This document shows positions 44,132-53,311 of a stretch of 64,000 nt of DNA, one piece after another. Each line of letters opens with the position of its first letter. The first letter of the stretch is position 1. The position numbers and the translations under genes are program-made. The DNA comes from Candidatus Obscuribacter sp. (GTDB lineage Bacteria; Cyanobacteriota; Vampirovibrionia; Obscuribacterales; Obscuribacteraceae), in NCBI GenBank assembly GCA_021772095.1, contig JADYXR010000017.1, positions 1 through 64,000 on the forward strand, read 5' to 3'. The notes under the pieces are model-generated. The model searched no databases, had not been told where the DNA came from, and was given only the letters and a program-made list of their open reading frames with translations.

Positions 44132-45109
44132 TCACGTGGTCGGACTCTTAGTTTGGCGCAGCCAACCCCATTCTATTATCGACCCGTCATAAACTGGAAT
44201 TATCTCGCCAGCATATATCTCGTGCAGCAAAGAAAAAGTCGCCGCCCGCACGCCGACTTCGCAGTACGCCACTCGCGACGAAGAACGCAAAATGTCCGCC
44301 GGCGTGATTTCCAGATAGCGCTCTCGACTGACGAAAGTACCGTCCGACTCGAACAGATTAGCGAAAGGAAAAAGTATCGAGTTAGGAAGTTTGCCCTTGA
44401 AGGGCTGATAATCATGACAATCACCGTGAAACTCAGCGGCCGTGCGCGTATCGATCATCAATGGCAATTGTTTTTCATAATCAGGATTTTGAAAAAGATC
44501 GTCATGTTTTATCCGACGCCTGGCATCCAGTGCGATCGTAAATTCGCCGGGAGTCCGTTCGGATTGCTGACCGGATCGTTCATCATTGCCGGATCGTTCA
44601 TATTGATTTCCAGATCGCTCTTCATTATCGGATCGTTCAGATTGATTTGCGGATCGTTGTTGATTTGCTGATCGTTCAAATTGATCGCCGGTTTCAACGG
44701 GACCACCTTTGCGCACCCATTCGTTCCATCCATGATCAAGAATAAAAACCTGACTGGCACCAAGATAGAGAAGCATCCAGGCGACTCGACCTTCGCGGCC
44801 TTTTGAACGAATGGAATCGGCATAAACCACAATCGGCTCATGTTGTTTGATCCCGCACGAAATAAGCCTTTGCTCAAAAACATTATTGCCGGTATCAGCG
44901 AGTGTGCCCCAGTAGCCGGGCTCGTGCAAAATTGGCGCAGCCTCGACTGGTGCGGTTTCGCACCAGTCTTCCCAGGCGATTCTAATTGCACGGGGAATAT
45001 GCCCTTCGAGAAACTCCGGCTCCGGACGCGAATCGACAACGAGAAATTTTCGCTTACCGTTTGCGAAGTCTTCGAGCAAAGTTTCGATGCTTAGAAGCGC
45101 AACTGCCAT
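44132..45109 (-). CDS. Tandem-rhodanese sulfurtransferase with repeat linker
   Basis: This 325-residue protein has two rhodanese domains. The first (about 5-140) has VVDSRPEPEFLEGHIPRA but an Asp (Asp98 in VVYADSIRSK) where an active Cys would sit, as is usual for the structural half. The second (about 195-320) carries the likely catalytic Cys283 in VAYCEVGVRA. Between them lies an unusual linker (about 144-185) of repeated ERSxNxx and RSGNQYERSG-type units, Ser/Asn/Gln/Arg-rich. A thiosulfate or 3-mercaptopyruvate sulfurtransferase role is likely. It starts 2 bp after the ManC-mutase fusion gene stop, so the two are coupled. Confidence 0.86.
   Translation of the reverse strand: MAVALLSIETLLEDFANGKRKFLVVDSRPEPEFLEGHIPRAIRIAWEDWCETAPVEAAPILHEPGYWGTLADTGNNVFEQRLISCGIKQHEPIVVYADSIRSKGREGRVAWMLLYLGASQVFILDHGWNEWVRKGGPVETGDQFERSANQQRSANQSERSDNEERSGNQYERSGNDERSGQQSERTPGEFTIALDARRRIKHDDLFQNPDYEKQLPLMIDTRTAAEFHGDCHDYQPFKGKLPNSILFPFANLFESDGTFVSRERYLEITPADILRSSSRVAYCEVGVRAATFSLLHEIYAGEIIPVYDGSIIEWGWLRQTKSPTT
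44555..44680. repeat. Short tandem repeats inside the rhodanese linker
   Basis: On the plus strand this interval contains repeated variants of (G/A)GATCGTTCA with 9-15-bp spacing (for example GATCGTTCATCATTGCC, GATCGTTCATATTG, GATCGTTCAGATTG, GATCGTTCAAATTG). It encodes the Ser/Asn/Arg-rich linker between the two rhodanese domains. Units are imperfect, so this is an old or drifting repeat array. Confidence 0.7.
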
Positions 45110-45111
45110 GC

Positions 45112-47685
45112 TTACGATTTTTGGAAATAGCGCACTAGCTCTGTGTATTCGTTGAGGTCGGCAGACGTCTTCTGCAGATCGTTGCCATCAGCGTATACGT
45201 GAACAAGCGGTTCAACGGCGTCAGGCAAAACGAGAATCCAATGATCTTTTCTCGTTTCGATCTTCACGCCGTCGAGCAATTCGACTTGATTGTCTTGATG
45301 CTTCTCAACCAGAAGGCGCATGACCTGTCCTTTTCGATCCCATGGACAATGCACGGAGTCGACTTGATAGATCAGTGGCGGCAAACTCTTCACGGCATCG
45401 CTCAAACTTCTGCCTTGATAGGTCAAGTGCTCTATCACTTGTCCTACGGTGAAAAGCGCGTCATAACCGTTTTGGAATTCAGGGAAGATGAAGCATCCGC
45501 TCGATGAGCCACCAAGGGCGGCGTCTTTTGTTTTCGAAGTAACGGTGCCGATTTCGGTCTCCGACGCCTTACAACGAACGACGGTGCAATTGTGTTGCTC
45601 GGCAATGCGCTCGATGATCGAGCTGGCGTTGACGGGCACCACGACTGTCTTGCCGGGCTTGTCGCGCAAAATAATTTCGGCAACCAGAGCGAGCAAAAGT
45701 TCGCCTCTAATAATTTGTCCCGTGTCATCGACCAGTGTGAGCTGTTCTCCATTGCGTCCGATTTGAACGCCCATCTCTGCGTTGAGCGCCTTAACGACAT
45801 CGGCGAGCTGCTTCCGCATACCGAGCCGATCTTCAGGACGTGGTGGATTGTTGACACGAATCGATGAGTTCAAAACGACTGATTCGATTCCCAGTTCTCC
45901 AAGCAAATCAGGCAGGATAACTTCGGTTTCCGCCATTGCGTAATCGAGAATTACTTTCGGCGCTTGAGTGGCGATGTCGCCAGTGCGAGTCATCCGTGTG
46001 AATGCAGAACCAGGCATGACGCAGAACGGCACGGTGTCTTCTTCGAAGACTTGACCCTTGATGCACTCGAGGAAGGCTTCCTTGTAATACTGTTTGACGC
46101 GACTTGGATAAATGATGTTGCCGACTTCATTCGGCTTGCAGCGCGGGAAGTCTTCTTTGAAGAAGGTGTTCTCGATCTTGCGCTCCAACTTTTTATTAAT
46201 CGAAATACCGGCAGGATCAAAAAATTCTAAAGTGATCTTGTCGAGCTCTCTTTGCGAAAGTCTGACGTGAATCAGTCCAGCTGCCCGTAGCGTTTGAATG
46301 TAATAACGCGCGATCGGCAGCGGCGTGGCTTCTAAGTTTTGTACTTCGATGCCGACAGACATCAAACCGGCGATCACTGCTCGAGTAATCATTTGACTGA
46401 CCGGCCAGTAATCTCGGCTGACCAGAATCGGTCCACCATTAAGAGTGGCTCCGTATGCGGCTGCCAGGTTGACGGCAAACTCAGGAGTGATCTCGATGTT
46501 GGCCAATCCACGAACGCCGTGTGCACCAAACAAACTTCTTGGTGCTTTGGTTCCCCACACGAGTGATGTGAGTACGCGAGATCCGGATTCGATGACTTTA
46601 TCCGGCCAAACTCTAACGTCAGGGCTGATGGTAGCTTCTTGTCCGACGGTCGTGTTCGCTCCGACGATCGCGCCTTCCAACAATTCAGCGCCATCGTGGA
46701 TGGTGGCACCGTTGCAAACAACGCAAGCGCGTAATTGTGCAGCGTTACCGATATAGACGTTGGACCAGATCACCGGTTGCTTGACGGAGACTTGTTCTTG
46801 AATGACGACACTGTCACCGATTGTGGTGTACGGCCCGATTTCTGTCTCCGGTCCGATCCGGCAATTGTTGCCGATCAGAATCGGCCCCTGCAGTTTTGCA
46901 GTTGGGTCGATCAGTGTGCCTTCGCCGATCAGCACGTCTTCTTCGGCAGTCGGCAAATCGATATCCATCAAACATTTGCCTTCCAGCAAATCTTTGTGCG
47001 CCTGACGATACATCTGCAAGTTGCCTATGTCGCACCAGTAAGCATCGGAAACGTATCCGTACATCGGTTCGTTTCTCAGCATCAACAGCGGGAATAAATC
47101 GTTGGAGAAATCCTGCTCTTGACCCATGACGATGTACTTCAATACCTCGGGTTCAAGAATATACGTGCCAGTATTGGCGGTATCAGAAAATACTTCGCTC
47201 GCTCCCGGCTTTTCTAAAAACCGTTGAATGCGACCGTCCGAATCCGTGATCACCAGACCGTATTCAAACGGATTGGGTACTCGTTTCAAAACCAGAGTGG
47301 CTTTAGATTTTTTCTCTCTGTGAAATTTTAGCGCTTCAGTTAAGTCGATATCGGTGAGGGTATCTCCGGAAATAACGATGAAGGTGCCGTCTTTGAGCTT
47401 GTCTTGAACAGCCTTAACACAACCGGCGGTGCCTAACGGTTTGCCTTCTTCAATCGCGTAATCGATGCGTGTGTTCCAATCAGAACCATCACCGAAATAA
47501 TCTTTGATCGCGTCAGGCAAGTAGTGGAGCGTAAAGATGATGTCCTCGCAACCGTGCTTCTTCAGCAGGTTGACGATGTGCAAGGCCATCGGCTTGTTGC
47601 CCACAGGAACCATCGGCTTTGGAAGATTACAGGTCAGGGGTCTCAATCGAGTCCCCGATCCACCAGCCATGATCACAGCTTTCAT
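45112..47685 (-). CDS. Mannose-1-phosphate guanylyltransferase-like protein fused to a phosphomannomutase-like domain
   Basis: This 857-residue protein begins at an ATG 47685 preceded by GGAGGAG. The N-terminal nucleotidyltransferase domain (about 1-240) has the intact [13 protein letters not shown] and LPKPMVPV motifs, and likely makes GDP-mannose or another NDP-sugar. A left-handed beta-helix follows (about 255-365, hexapeptide repeats). Residues about 385-857 have the alpha-D-phosphohexomutase fold, but the phosphoserine loop TASHNP, the metal loop DGDADR and the sugar loop GEMSGH are replaced ([16 protein letters not shown] and GGSSSGC). The C-terminal half is thus likely non-catalytic, perhaps regulatory. 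This architecture is known in cyanobacteria and actinobacteria. It is 67 bp downstream of the glycosyltransferase. Confidence 0.9.
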   Translation of the reverse strand: MKAVIMAGGSGTRLRPLTCNLPKPMVPVGNKPMALHIVNLLKKHGCEDIIFTLHYLPDAIKDYFGDGSDWNTRIDYAIEEGKPLGTAGCVKAVQDKLKDGTFIVISGDTLTDIDLTEALKFHREKKSKATLVLKRVPNPFEYGLVITDSDGRIQRFLEKPGASEVFSDTANTGTYILEPEVLKYIVMGQEQDFSNDLFPLLMLRNEPMYGYVSDAYWCDIGNLQMYRQAHKDLLEGKCLMDIDLPTAEEDVLIGEGTLIDPTAKLQGPILIGNNCRIGPETEIGPYTTIGDSVVIQEQVSVKQPVIWSNVYIGNAAQLRACVVCNGATIHDGAELLEGAIVGANTTVGQEATISPDVRVWPDKVIESGSRVLTSLVWGTKAPRSLFGAHGVRGLANIEITPEFAVNLAAAYGATLNGGPILVSRDYWPVSQMITRAVIAGLMSVGIEVQNLEATPLPIARYYIQTLRAAGLIHVRLSQRELDKITLEFFDPAGISINKKLERKIENTFFKEDFPRCKPNEVGNIIYPSRVKQYYKEAFLECIKGQVFEEDTVPFCVMPGSAFTRMTRTGDIATQAPKVILDYAMAETEVILPDLLGELGIESVVLNSSIRVNNPPRPEDRLGMRKQLADVVKALNAEMGVQIGRNGEQLTLVDDTGQIIRGELLLALVAEIILRDKPGKTVVVPVNASSIIERIAEQHNCTVVRCKASETEIGTVTSKTKDAALGGSSSGCFIFPEFQNGYDALFTVGQVIEHLTYQGRSLSDAVKSLPPLIYQVDSVHCPWDRKGQVMRLLVEKHQDNQVELLDGVKIETRKDHWILVLPDAVEPLVHVYADGNDLQKTSADLNEYTELVRYFQKS

Positions 47686-47752
47686 CGTCACTCCTCCAGT
47701 CAATCCGTTTTACTTTAAACTAGATGCAAATGTCACGCCCACAATCGAGAAC

Positions 47753-48997
47753 TCAAACCGAGACTTTCGGCTTGTCTTTCGTCGTGCTTTTAGCAGCACC
47801 GGCACTATCCAGGAGCCCCTGCTTTTTCTCTGTCAGCACGCTTTCGTAAACGTCACGAGTGGCATGCGCAATCGCTTTCCAATTGTAGACGGTGTGCACT
47901 TTCTCGTATGCTGTTTTGCGCAAGTGAGCGGCAAGATCAGGGTTGCGCAGAACTTCAAGCAGTCCCCATGCCAGACTTTGAGCATTACCCGTGTAAGTGG
48001 TGATGCCGGTTTGACCGTTCTCGACAAAGTCGCGCAATCCACCGGTGTCAGAAACAACTACAGGCACATTAGCTGCCATGCCTTCCAGAGCTACGATGCC
48101 GAAAGGCTCATACAAGCTCGGGATGCAGACGATGTCGGCGATTTTGTACAAGCGCAGCAAATCGTCGTCGCTGACGTATCCAAGAAATCTGACATTGTGG
48201 CTGATGCCCAGAGCATTCGCCTGGCTGCGCAATTCATCCATGAAGTAACCTGTGCCGACAACCAGAAATTGCGTTCCGGGATAATGAGAAAGCACCATTG
48301 GTGCGGCTTGCAACATAATTTGCACGCCTTTCTCATTGACCAATCGTCCGACGTAAAGCACGATCTTCTGATATTCAGCCGCGTACATCATTCTTGCTGG
48401 TTTAGCATCAAACTCGAAATCAAAATGTGACGGGTCCGTTCCGTTAGGAATGACGGCAATCTTGTCGAATGGCACGTTGAAAAGTTTGTTCAGCTCCCAG
48501 TACATGTGCTGACTATTGACAATGCATCTCCAGGACTCAAACGTCAGACGCCATTCCATCTGATTGACGTATCTTTGCTGATCCGTGTGAATCCCGCCCA
48601 TGCGCCCGGCTTCAGTGGCGTGAATGGTGGAAACAACTGGTATACCCAAACCGGTTTTCAGCACCCAGGCGGCATCGGTGACCATCCAATCGTGGGCATG
48701 AACGATGTCGAACGGTTTTTCCTGGTGAAGCTTCAGGGCGTATTGCAAAAGTCCGATGTTTAAACGAGAAACCCAGGTCATAAAATCCGGGGTCGTGTCA
48801 GATTGCGTCTTAACGCGATGAACGTGCACAAGCCCGTCGAGTTCGTGCTCGGCGGTTCCCGGGTGATCGGCGGTGACGACGTGAACCTCGAGTCCCTGCG
48901 CCGCCAGTTCTTTGGACAGAGCCCAAACTACTCGCGCTAAACCGCCGATGATTCGGGGCGGATACTCCCAGGCCAGCATTAAAACTCGTTCTTTCAC
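47753..48997 (-). CDS. GT4-family glycosyltransferase (glycogen-synthase-like)
   Basis: This 414-residue enzyme uses an NDP-sugar. The GTG at 48997 is chosen because GGAG lies 7 bp upstream and the protein then begins right before the N-terminal strand (VKERVLMLAWEYPPRIIGGLARV); an ATG 69 bp upstream also opens the frame. The Gly-rich loop (IIGGLARVV) and the C-terminal GT4 E-x7-E motif (EPFGIVALEG) are present, plus VVSDTGGLRDFV. The next gene makes an NDP-sugar, so donor and transferase may be linked. The polymer is unknown; a glycan of the envelope or a storage polymer is possible. Confidence 0.9.
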   Translation of the reverse strand: MKERVLMLAWEYPPRIIGGLARVVWALSKELAAQGLEVHVVTADHPGTAEHELDGLVHVHRVKTQSDTTPDFMTWVSRLNIGLLQYALKLHQEKPFDIVHAHDWMVTDAAWVLKTGLGIPVVSTIHATEAGRMGGIHTDQQRYVNQMEWRLTFESWRCIVNSQHMYWELNKLFNVPFDKIAVIPNGTDPSHFDFEFDAKPARMMYAAEYQKIVLYVGRLVNEKGVQIMLQAAPMVLSHYPGTQFLVVGTGYFMDELRSQANALGISHNVRFLGYVSDDDLLRLYKIADIVCIPSLYEPFGIVALEGMAANVPVVVSDTGGLRDFVENGQTGITTYTGNAQSLAWGLLEVLRNPDLAAHLRKTAYEKVHTVYNWKAIAHATRDVYESVLTEKKQGLLDSAGAAKSTTKDKPKVSV

Positions 48998-49401
48998 GTG
49001 AAAACTCCAATCGGTGGGCGTTATGTGTCTGAAGGGCGTCAGGTACTTAACCACGCGCTTCGGCATACGGGGGTCGAGTACAAAAATATACCCCGGCAGC
49101 AGCTAAAGATCATACTAAAACTGGCTCCGCGAAAGATGAATCGTGATCGAATCTTCCGGAATGGCGTCGCAATGTCAAGCGTCACAATAGAATATGCCGC
49201 TTTTTGCCGATTTTCGAAAATACGATATGACTCTTGAGAACTCGCTCGCTTTTGTGCAAAAAAATCCTCAACCACCCGTTTCGCGCGCGCCGCAGAACTA
49301 TGGTGTCTGGGAATTTCATGCTCTGTGAGCTGGTCGTTTGAATCGCGTCGTTTGAATCGCGCTTCGCGGTGAGTGCTTCGTTGCCGGCGCCGCCGCTGCA
49401 G
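48998..49401. other. Intergenic region with a tandem 14-bp repeat
   Basis: About 400 bp lie between gpsA and the glycosyltransferase. No gene is convincing; a 78-codon minus frame at 49039-49275 lacks a ribosome site. The promoter of the glycosyltransferase operon should be here (a TTGACA occurs on the minus strand near 49170, without a good -10 at the right distance). TCGTTTGAATCGCG occurs twice in tandem at 49334-49361, 40 bp past the gpsA stop. Confidence 0.4.
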
Positions 49402-50409
49402 CTATTCGACAGCGAGCGGGCGCGTCATAAGGGCCATAATTGCCTTTTCGGGCGTGCTGGTTCCATCGAGCACTTGTTGCACTTGATATGCGATCGGCAA
49501 CTCCAGCTGCAGCTTCTTAGACAATTCGCAAACCGCGTATGTGGCGGTTACACCTTCGGCTTCGGTCTCCACCAGCTTCAAGGCAGCGGCAAGAGTGGTG
49601 CCTTTGGCGAGATGATGACCGACGCGATAGTTGCGAGACAGCGGTCCTTGACAGGTAGCGATCAAATCGCCCATGCCGGAAAGTCCGTAGAGCGTTGCTT
49701 CGCGCGCGCCCAGCGCCAACGAAAGCCGTTTCATCTCATTCAGACCGCGAGTGAGTAGAGCCGCTTTTGCGTTGACTCCAAGATTGAGTCCGTCGGAGCC
49801 ACCAGCGGCGATGGCAATGATATTCTTCAATGTGCCACCAAGTTCGACACCAGGCAAATCGTCACTTGCGTAAAGACGAAACGAATTTGCGCTCAAAGTT
49901 TTTTGAACAAGCCTCGCGTCTTCAAGCACCTCACCGGCAACAACAGAAGCGGCAGGCAGACCGGCGCGAATCTCGAAAGCCAGATTCGGCCCCGACATGC
50001 AGAGTACGCGAGCGCGTTCTAATTCTTGCTTGATCACAGCCGACATAGTCAAATTGGTTTGCAGCTCCAGCCCCTTCACGACGCTGACGATGATTGGAGT
50101 CGATACGCCAATTAACGGTTTCAAAATCCGAGCAGTCTCGCGCATATGCTGTGAAGTGCAAGCAATGACAATTACACCTGCACCAGATACGGTGGCTTCC
50201 AGATCGCTCGACAAGGTCAATTGATCGGGCACCGCCACCGGTGCCGGCTTTTCTAAAATGCCGGTTTCTTTCATGCGGGCGATTTTCTCAGCGCTGCGCG
50301 AATACAGCCAGACATCAAGCGTTCCGCCTTTTGCCAAAAGCCAGGCGATAGTCGAGCCCCACGCGCCCGAACCAAGAACGGCAACCTTCACACCGGAAAC
50401 TGAGGTCAT
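49402..50409 (-). CDS. gpsA: NAD(P)-dependent glycerol-3-phosphate dehydrogenase
   Basis: This 335-residue cytoplasmic enzyme makes sn-glycerol-3-phosphate from dihydroxyacetone phosphate for phospholipid synthesis, feeding PlsY (9.2 kb). The Rossmann motif is VAVLGSGAWGSTIAWLL, with later SVVKGLE, CMSGPNLAFEIRAGLPAAS, the catalytic Lys in LGGTLKNIIAIAAGGSDGL and NAKAALLTRGL. The ATG at 50409 overlaps the stop of the Hpt-REC-GGDEF gene by 4 bp (ATGA), so it is coupled to it; an upstream ATG at 50454 would lie inside that gene. The pairing with a signalling gene is unusual. Confidence 0.97.
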   Translation of the reverse strand: MTSVSGVKVAVLGSGAWGSTIAWLLAKGGTLDVWLYSRSAEKIARMKETGILEKPAPVAVPDQLTLSSDLEATVSGAGVIVIACTSQHMRETARILKPLIGVSTPIIVSVVKGLELQTNLTMSAVIKQELERARVLCMSGPNLAFEIRAGLPAASVVAGEVLEDARLVQKTLSANSFRLYASDDLPGVELGGTLKNIIAIAAGGSDGLNLGVNAKAALLTRGLNEMKRLSLALGAREATLYGLSGMGDLIATCQGPLSRNYRVGHHLAKGTTLAAALKLVETEAEGVTATYAVCELSKKLQLELPIAYQVQQVLDGTSTPEKAIMALMTRPLAVE

Positions 50410-52100
50410 GGAATAATCGGCTTTGCACTCTGAGGATTGTAAGCGACGGCACAATTTCGACCGGCGGACTTAGCTTCTTGAAGAGCCATGTACGCCTGAT
50501 TGACCCATTGTTCCAGCGTAGTCTTTTTCGGATCGAGAATTGCTATTCCTGCCGAGCAGGTGGCATAAAATCCCGAGTGCGACATCGTCACGTGTTGAAT
50601 CGCGGCAAAGTCGGACAGAATGCGAGTGGCCAGAGTCACCGCTTCTTTTTGGTCGAGAGATTCGGCGATCACACCAAATTCGTCTCCACCGATTCGACCG
50701 ATGATGTCTGACTGCCTGAGCCGTCTTCGCAAAAGCAATGACAGTGAGACTAAAACTTTGTCGCCGCCTGGATACCCATGACGTTCGTTGACTGATTTGA
50801 AATAATCGATATCAAGAATAATCATCGCCATGAAACCGCTGGAACGGCGCTTCTGCTGAGACACAGTAGCCGTGCCCTGTTCCATGAACGCGGTGTGATT
50901 AAGAAGATTAGTCAATCCATCTTTGTGCAAAAGTGTTTTCAGAAAACGCGATCTTTCCAGACGCGAAGATACGCTGTTCAACAGCAATGCCGGCGGCACT
51001 GGTTTCACAAGGTGATCGTCACCACCAGCACGCGCACTTTCGATGCGTGCATCAAGTTGTCCTTGCGTCGTTAAAAACAAAACCGGCAATGTCGCGTGAC
51101 GCTCATCCTGCCTGATGTAGCGCGCCAATTCGTACCCTGTCATACCGGGGAGCATAACGTCGAGCAATACCAGATCAGGCTGAAACTGCGACATGTAAGA
51201 ATCGAAGTGCTTCGGATCGGTACAGGTGCGAACCTGATAGCCAGCCGATTCCAGGAAGGCTCGGATAAACGCGGCTTGATCCGGATCGTCTTCCACCGAA
51301 AGAATTCGCGGAGGATCTTGCCGTTTTTTATCAAGCAAATATCTCAGCCGTCTGAGCATAGCTTTGGTATCAACAGGCTTTTCGAAGTGCGCATCAGCGC
51401 CGCAGTGAATCGATCTAACCTTGTCGAGAAAACCAGTTTGTTTGCTTACAATAATAATTGCGGGTTCTTCACCCTGCGGCATCGCCCGAACGCGTTCAAC
51501 AAGTTCATACGCGTCACCATCTGGAAGGGGCATCTCGAGCAGCAGCCCATCAGGCATTTGTTTCTGCAGCTCAGCCATTGCTTGAGCAATATTGCGAGAG
51601 GTTTTGACACTCATGCCATTTTCTTCGACGAGTGCAGTGAGCGCCAGAAGATTGTTTTGATCTTCATCGATGATTAAAATAGAAGCTTTGCCTGCATCAG
51701 GCAGTGGCGCAGGCGGGCGAGCAAGCGGTTCTTCGCTGACAGCACTGGCAGGCGATGGAAGAATATTCGAAGTTTCCGGACCAGCAAAAATCGCGAACAA
51801 TTCCGAGATAATCGTTTTGAGTTTCTGAACATCAGCAGGTTGTTCGTTGATGTTGCCACGCAAAATCGTCTCGCAATATTGTTCGCCTTCGGCGCCAAGC
51901 TGCGAGACTTGCGAAAATCCGTACATTGAACCGGAGCCCGCCAACCAATGGAAGTTGCGACTCAATCGGCGAATCAGCTCAGCATCGGAAGGATTCGAAA
52001 AGAGTCCGTCAAGAATCTCGAGTATCTCGGCCAAACGTTCGGTCGATCTCTTAAGATATTTCTCTTTTAGCTCCCCGAAGGTTTCCTTCCAGGACTGCAT
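50406..52100 (-). CDS. Hpt-REC-REC-GGDEF signalling protein (diguanylate cyclase)
   Basis: This 564-residue protein has four domains. An Hpt domain (about 1-105) has the phospho-His51 in FHWLAGSGSMYG. REC1 (about 138-255) reads LLLEMPLPDG at the acceptor site, with Glu189 in place of Asp, so it may be locked or non-phosphorylatable. REC2 (about 265-385) has the normal LVLLDVMLPGMTG. The GGDEF domain (about 395-555) has an intact RIGGDEFGVI and should make c-di-GMP. The ATG at 52100 is 7 bp after the preceding CheY stop, and GGAGG in the end of that gene can serve as its ribosome site. GpsA follows with a 4-bp overlap. Confidence 0.93.
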   Translation of the reverse strand: MQSWKETFGELKEKYLKRSTERLAEILEILDGLFSNPSDAELIRRLSRNFHWLAGSGSMYGFSQVSQLGAEGEQYCETILRGNINEQPADVQKLKTIISELFAIFAGPETSNILPSPASAVSEEPLARPPAPLPDAGKASILIIDEDQNNLLALTALVEENGMSVKTSRNIAQAMAELQKQMPDGLLLEMPLPDGDAYELVERVRAMPQGEEPAIIIVSKQTGFLDKVRSIHCGADAHFEKPVDTKAMLRRLRYLLDKKRQDPPRILSVEDDPDQAAFIRAFLESAGYQVRTCTDPKHFDSYMSQFQPDLVLLDVMLPGMTGYELARYIRQDERHATLPVLFLTTQGQLDARIESARAGGDDHLVKPVPPALLLNSVSSRLERSRFLKTLLHKDGLTNLLNHTAFMEQGTATVSQQKRRSSGFMAMIILDIDYFKSVNERHGYPGGDKVLVSLSLLLRRRLRQSDIIGRIGGDEFGVIAESLDQKEAVTLATRILSDFAAIQHVTMSHSGFYATCSAGIAILDPKKTTLEQWVNQAYMALQEAKSAGRNCAVAYNPQSAKPIIP

Positions 52101-52107
52101 CTGAGCG

Positions 52108-52473
52108 CTAACCCTCCAAAATTTTCTGAACTTGCTGTGCCAGCGTTGTCGGGTCGAAAGGCTTGGTGAGGACGCCTGTGGCACCCATACGTTTGAGCTT
52201 TTCGATTTCTGCCGTCATTGCTTTTGCAGTAAGAAAGATCACCGGAATTCCCGCCGTCGCTTCGTTGTTTTTCAACGCTTCGAGCGTGGATGGACCATCC
52301 ATGATTGGCATCATCATGTCCAAAAGAATTACATCTGGTCGTTCTTTCGAAGCGACTTCGATACCATGCTGACCATTTTCTGCTTCGATCACGTCGAGAC
52401 CGCCCAACAACATGAGGCTCATTTTGGCTATCTCTCTTGTGTCTTCTTCATCATCTATGATGAGTACTCTCAT
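52108..52473 (-). CDS. CheY-like single-domain response regulator A
   Basis: This 121-residue receiver has DDEED at 7-11, the acceptor Asp52 in VILLDMMMPIMDG, Thr in IFLTAKAM and Lys in VLTKPFD. The ATG at 52473 follows AGAGGA by 6 bp; earlier in-frame starts at 52479 and 52509 are less likely. It has no output domain and should act by contact with a kinase or with the Hpt protein next door. It is a paralogue of the gene at 52524-52907, with the same start MxVLIIDDEEDxR, probably a tandem duplication. Confidence 0.92.
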   Translation of the reverse strand: MRVLIIDDEEDTREIAKMSLMLLGGLDVIEAENGQHGIEVASKERPDVILLDMMMPIMDGPSTLEALKNNEATAGIPVIFLTAKAMTAEIEKLKRMGATGVLTKPFDPTTLAQQVQKILEG

Positions 52474-52523
52474 TGTCATTCCTCTTCTACTCTGGGATTC
52501 CGGACTCAACCATTCGCGGAGTG

Positions 52524-52907
52524 TTAACTTCCAGTTGTCTTCGAATCTTCCAGAATCTTGCGAACCTGGTCTGCTAATTTCACTGGATCAAATGGCTTGG
52601 TGATAACCGCCAGGGCACCAAGCTTTCTCATCTCATCAAAACCTTCAAACATCCCCTTGGTGGTCACAAAAATCACTGGGATATCGACTGTTGCGGGATT
52701 TTTCCGCATGTTCGACAGCGTCTGAGTTCCATCCATTCCTGGCATGACCAGGTCTAACAGGATGACGTCGGGCTGGTCTACTTCAGCCTTCCTCAGACCT
52801 TCCTCACCACTTGAAGCCTCGACTACTTCCGCTCCGCCGAGCAGACCAAGGCAACTAGAGGCAATTGTTCGAAAGTCCTCCTCATCATCAATTATGAGAA
52901 CCTTCAT
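52524..52907 (-). CDS. CheY-like single-domain response regulator B
   Basis: This receiver of about 127 residues has the acceptor Asp52 in VILLDLVMPGMDG, Thr in IFVTTKGM and Lys in VITKPFD. The ATG at 52907 begins the MKVLIIDDEEDF motif; the frame also opens 22 codons earlier. It lies 50 bp upstream of receiver A and is clearly related to it. No output domain is attached. It probably belongs to the phosphorelay with the Hpt-REC-REC-GGDEF protein and the sensor kinase upstream. Confidence 0.92.
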   Translation of the reverse strand: MKVLIIDDEEDFRTIASSCLGLLGGAEVVEASSGEEGLRKAEVDQPDVILLDLVMPGMDGTQTLSNMRKNPATVDIPVIFVTTKGMFEGFDEMRKLGALAVITKPFDPVKLADQVRKILEDSKTTGS

Positions 52908-53311
52908 TCCGGGTTTTGTCCCTCTCTGTAGTTCGAGGCTTGGAGCCTCGCCTGAATACCACCAGCCCGACATATTAACACTTTAGACTGTCAGATCTTC
53001 AGTGCTCTTAGCCCTTTATTCCCCATGGCAATTAACTTAGACGCACTAGCGAAACCAACAATTGCATAAGTTAGTATCGGATCCTTTCGTATACAAAGGT
53101 TTATCTGGTGCCTGAGGATTATAGAGTCAGAACGAAAACGCTTCTTCGACACAACAATATCTGCGCTGAGCTGGAACTATATCAGCGCCAGCCCTCGGTT
53201 CTATGCAGACGCAAACAAACGATTTGCGCCAGTCCTCGACTCGACTCTATCAAGGCGCAAACAAACTACTGGTAGTACAAAACCATTAAGAGTGCAGGTT
53301 GTGAATAAACC
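52908..53311. other. Intergenic region with imperfect direct repeats
   Basis: About 400 bp separate the sensor kinase stop from receiver B. No gene is visible. An imperfect direct repeat lies here: GCGCCAGCCCTCG at 53185-53197 followed by GACGCAAACAAAC at 53208-53220, then GCGCCAGTCCTCG at 53226-53238 followed by GGCGCAAACAAAC at 53254-53266. The promoter of the receiver operon should be in the left part, but I cannot place it. Confidence 0.4.

Noticed and set aside
49039..49275. 78-codon minus-strand ORF
   Set aside because: No ribosome site, no family, and composition unlike its neighbours.
53000..53300. Possible tRNA or small RNA gene in the gap
   Set aside because: No cloverleaf with a TTC-arm and acceptor stem could be found by eye.
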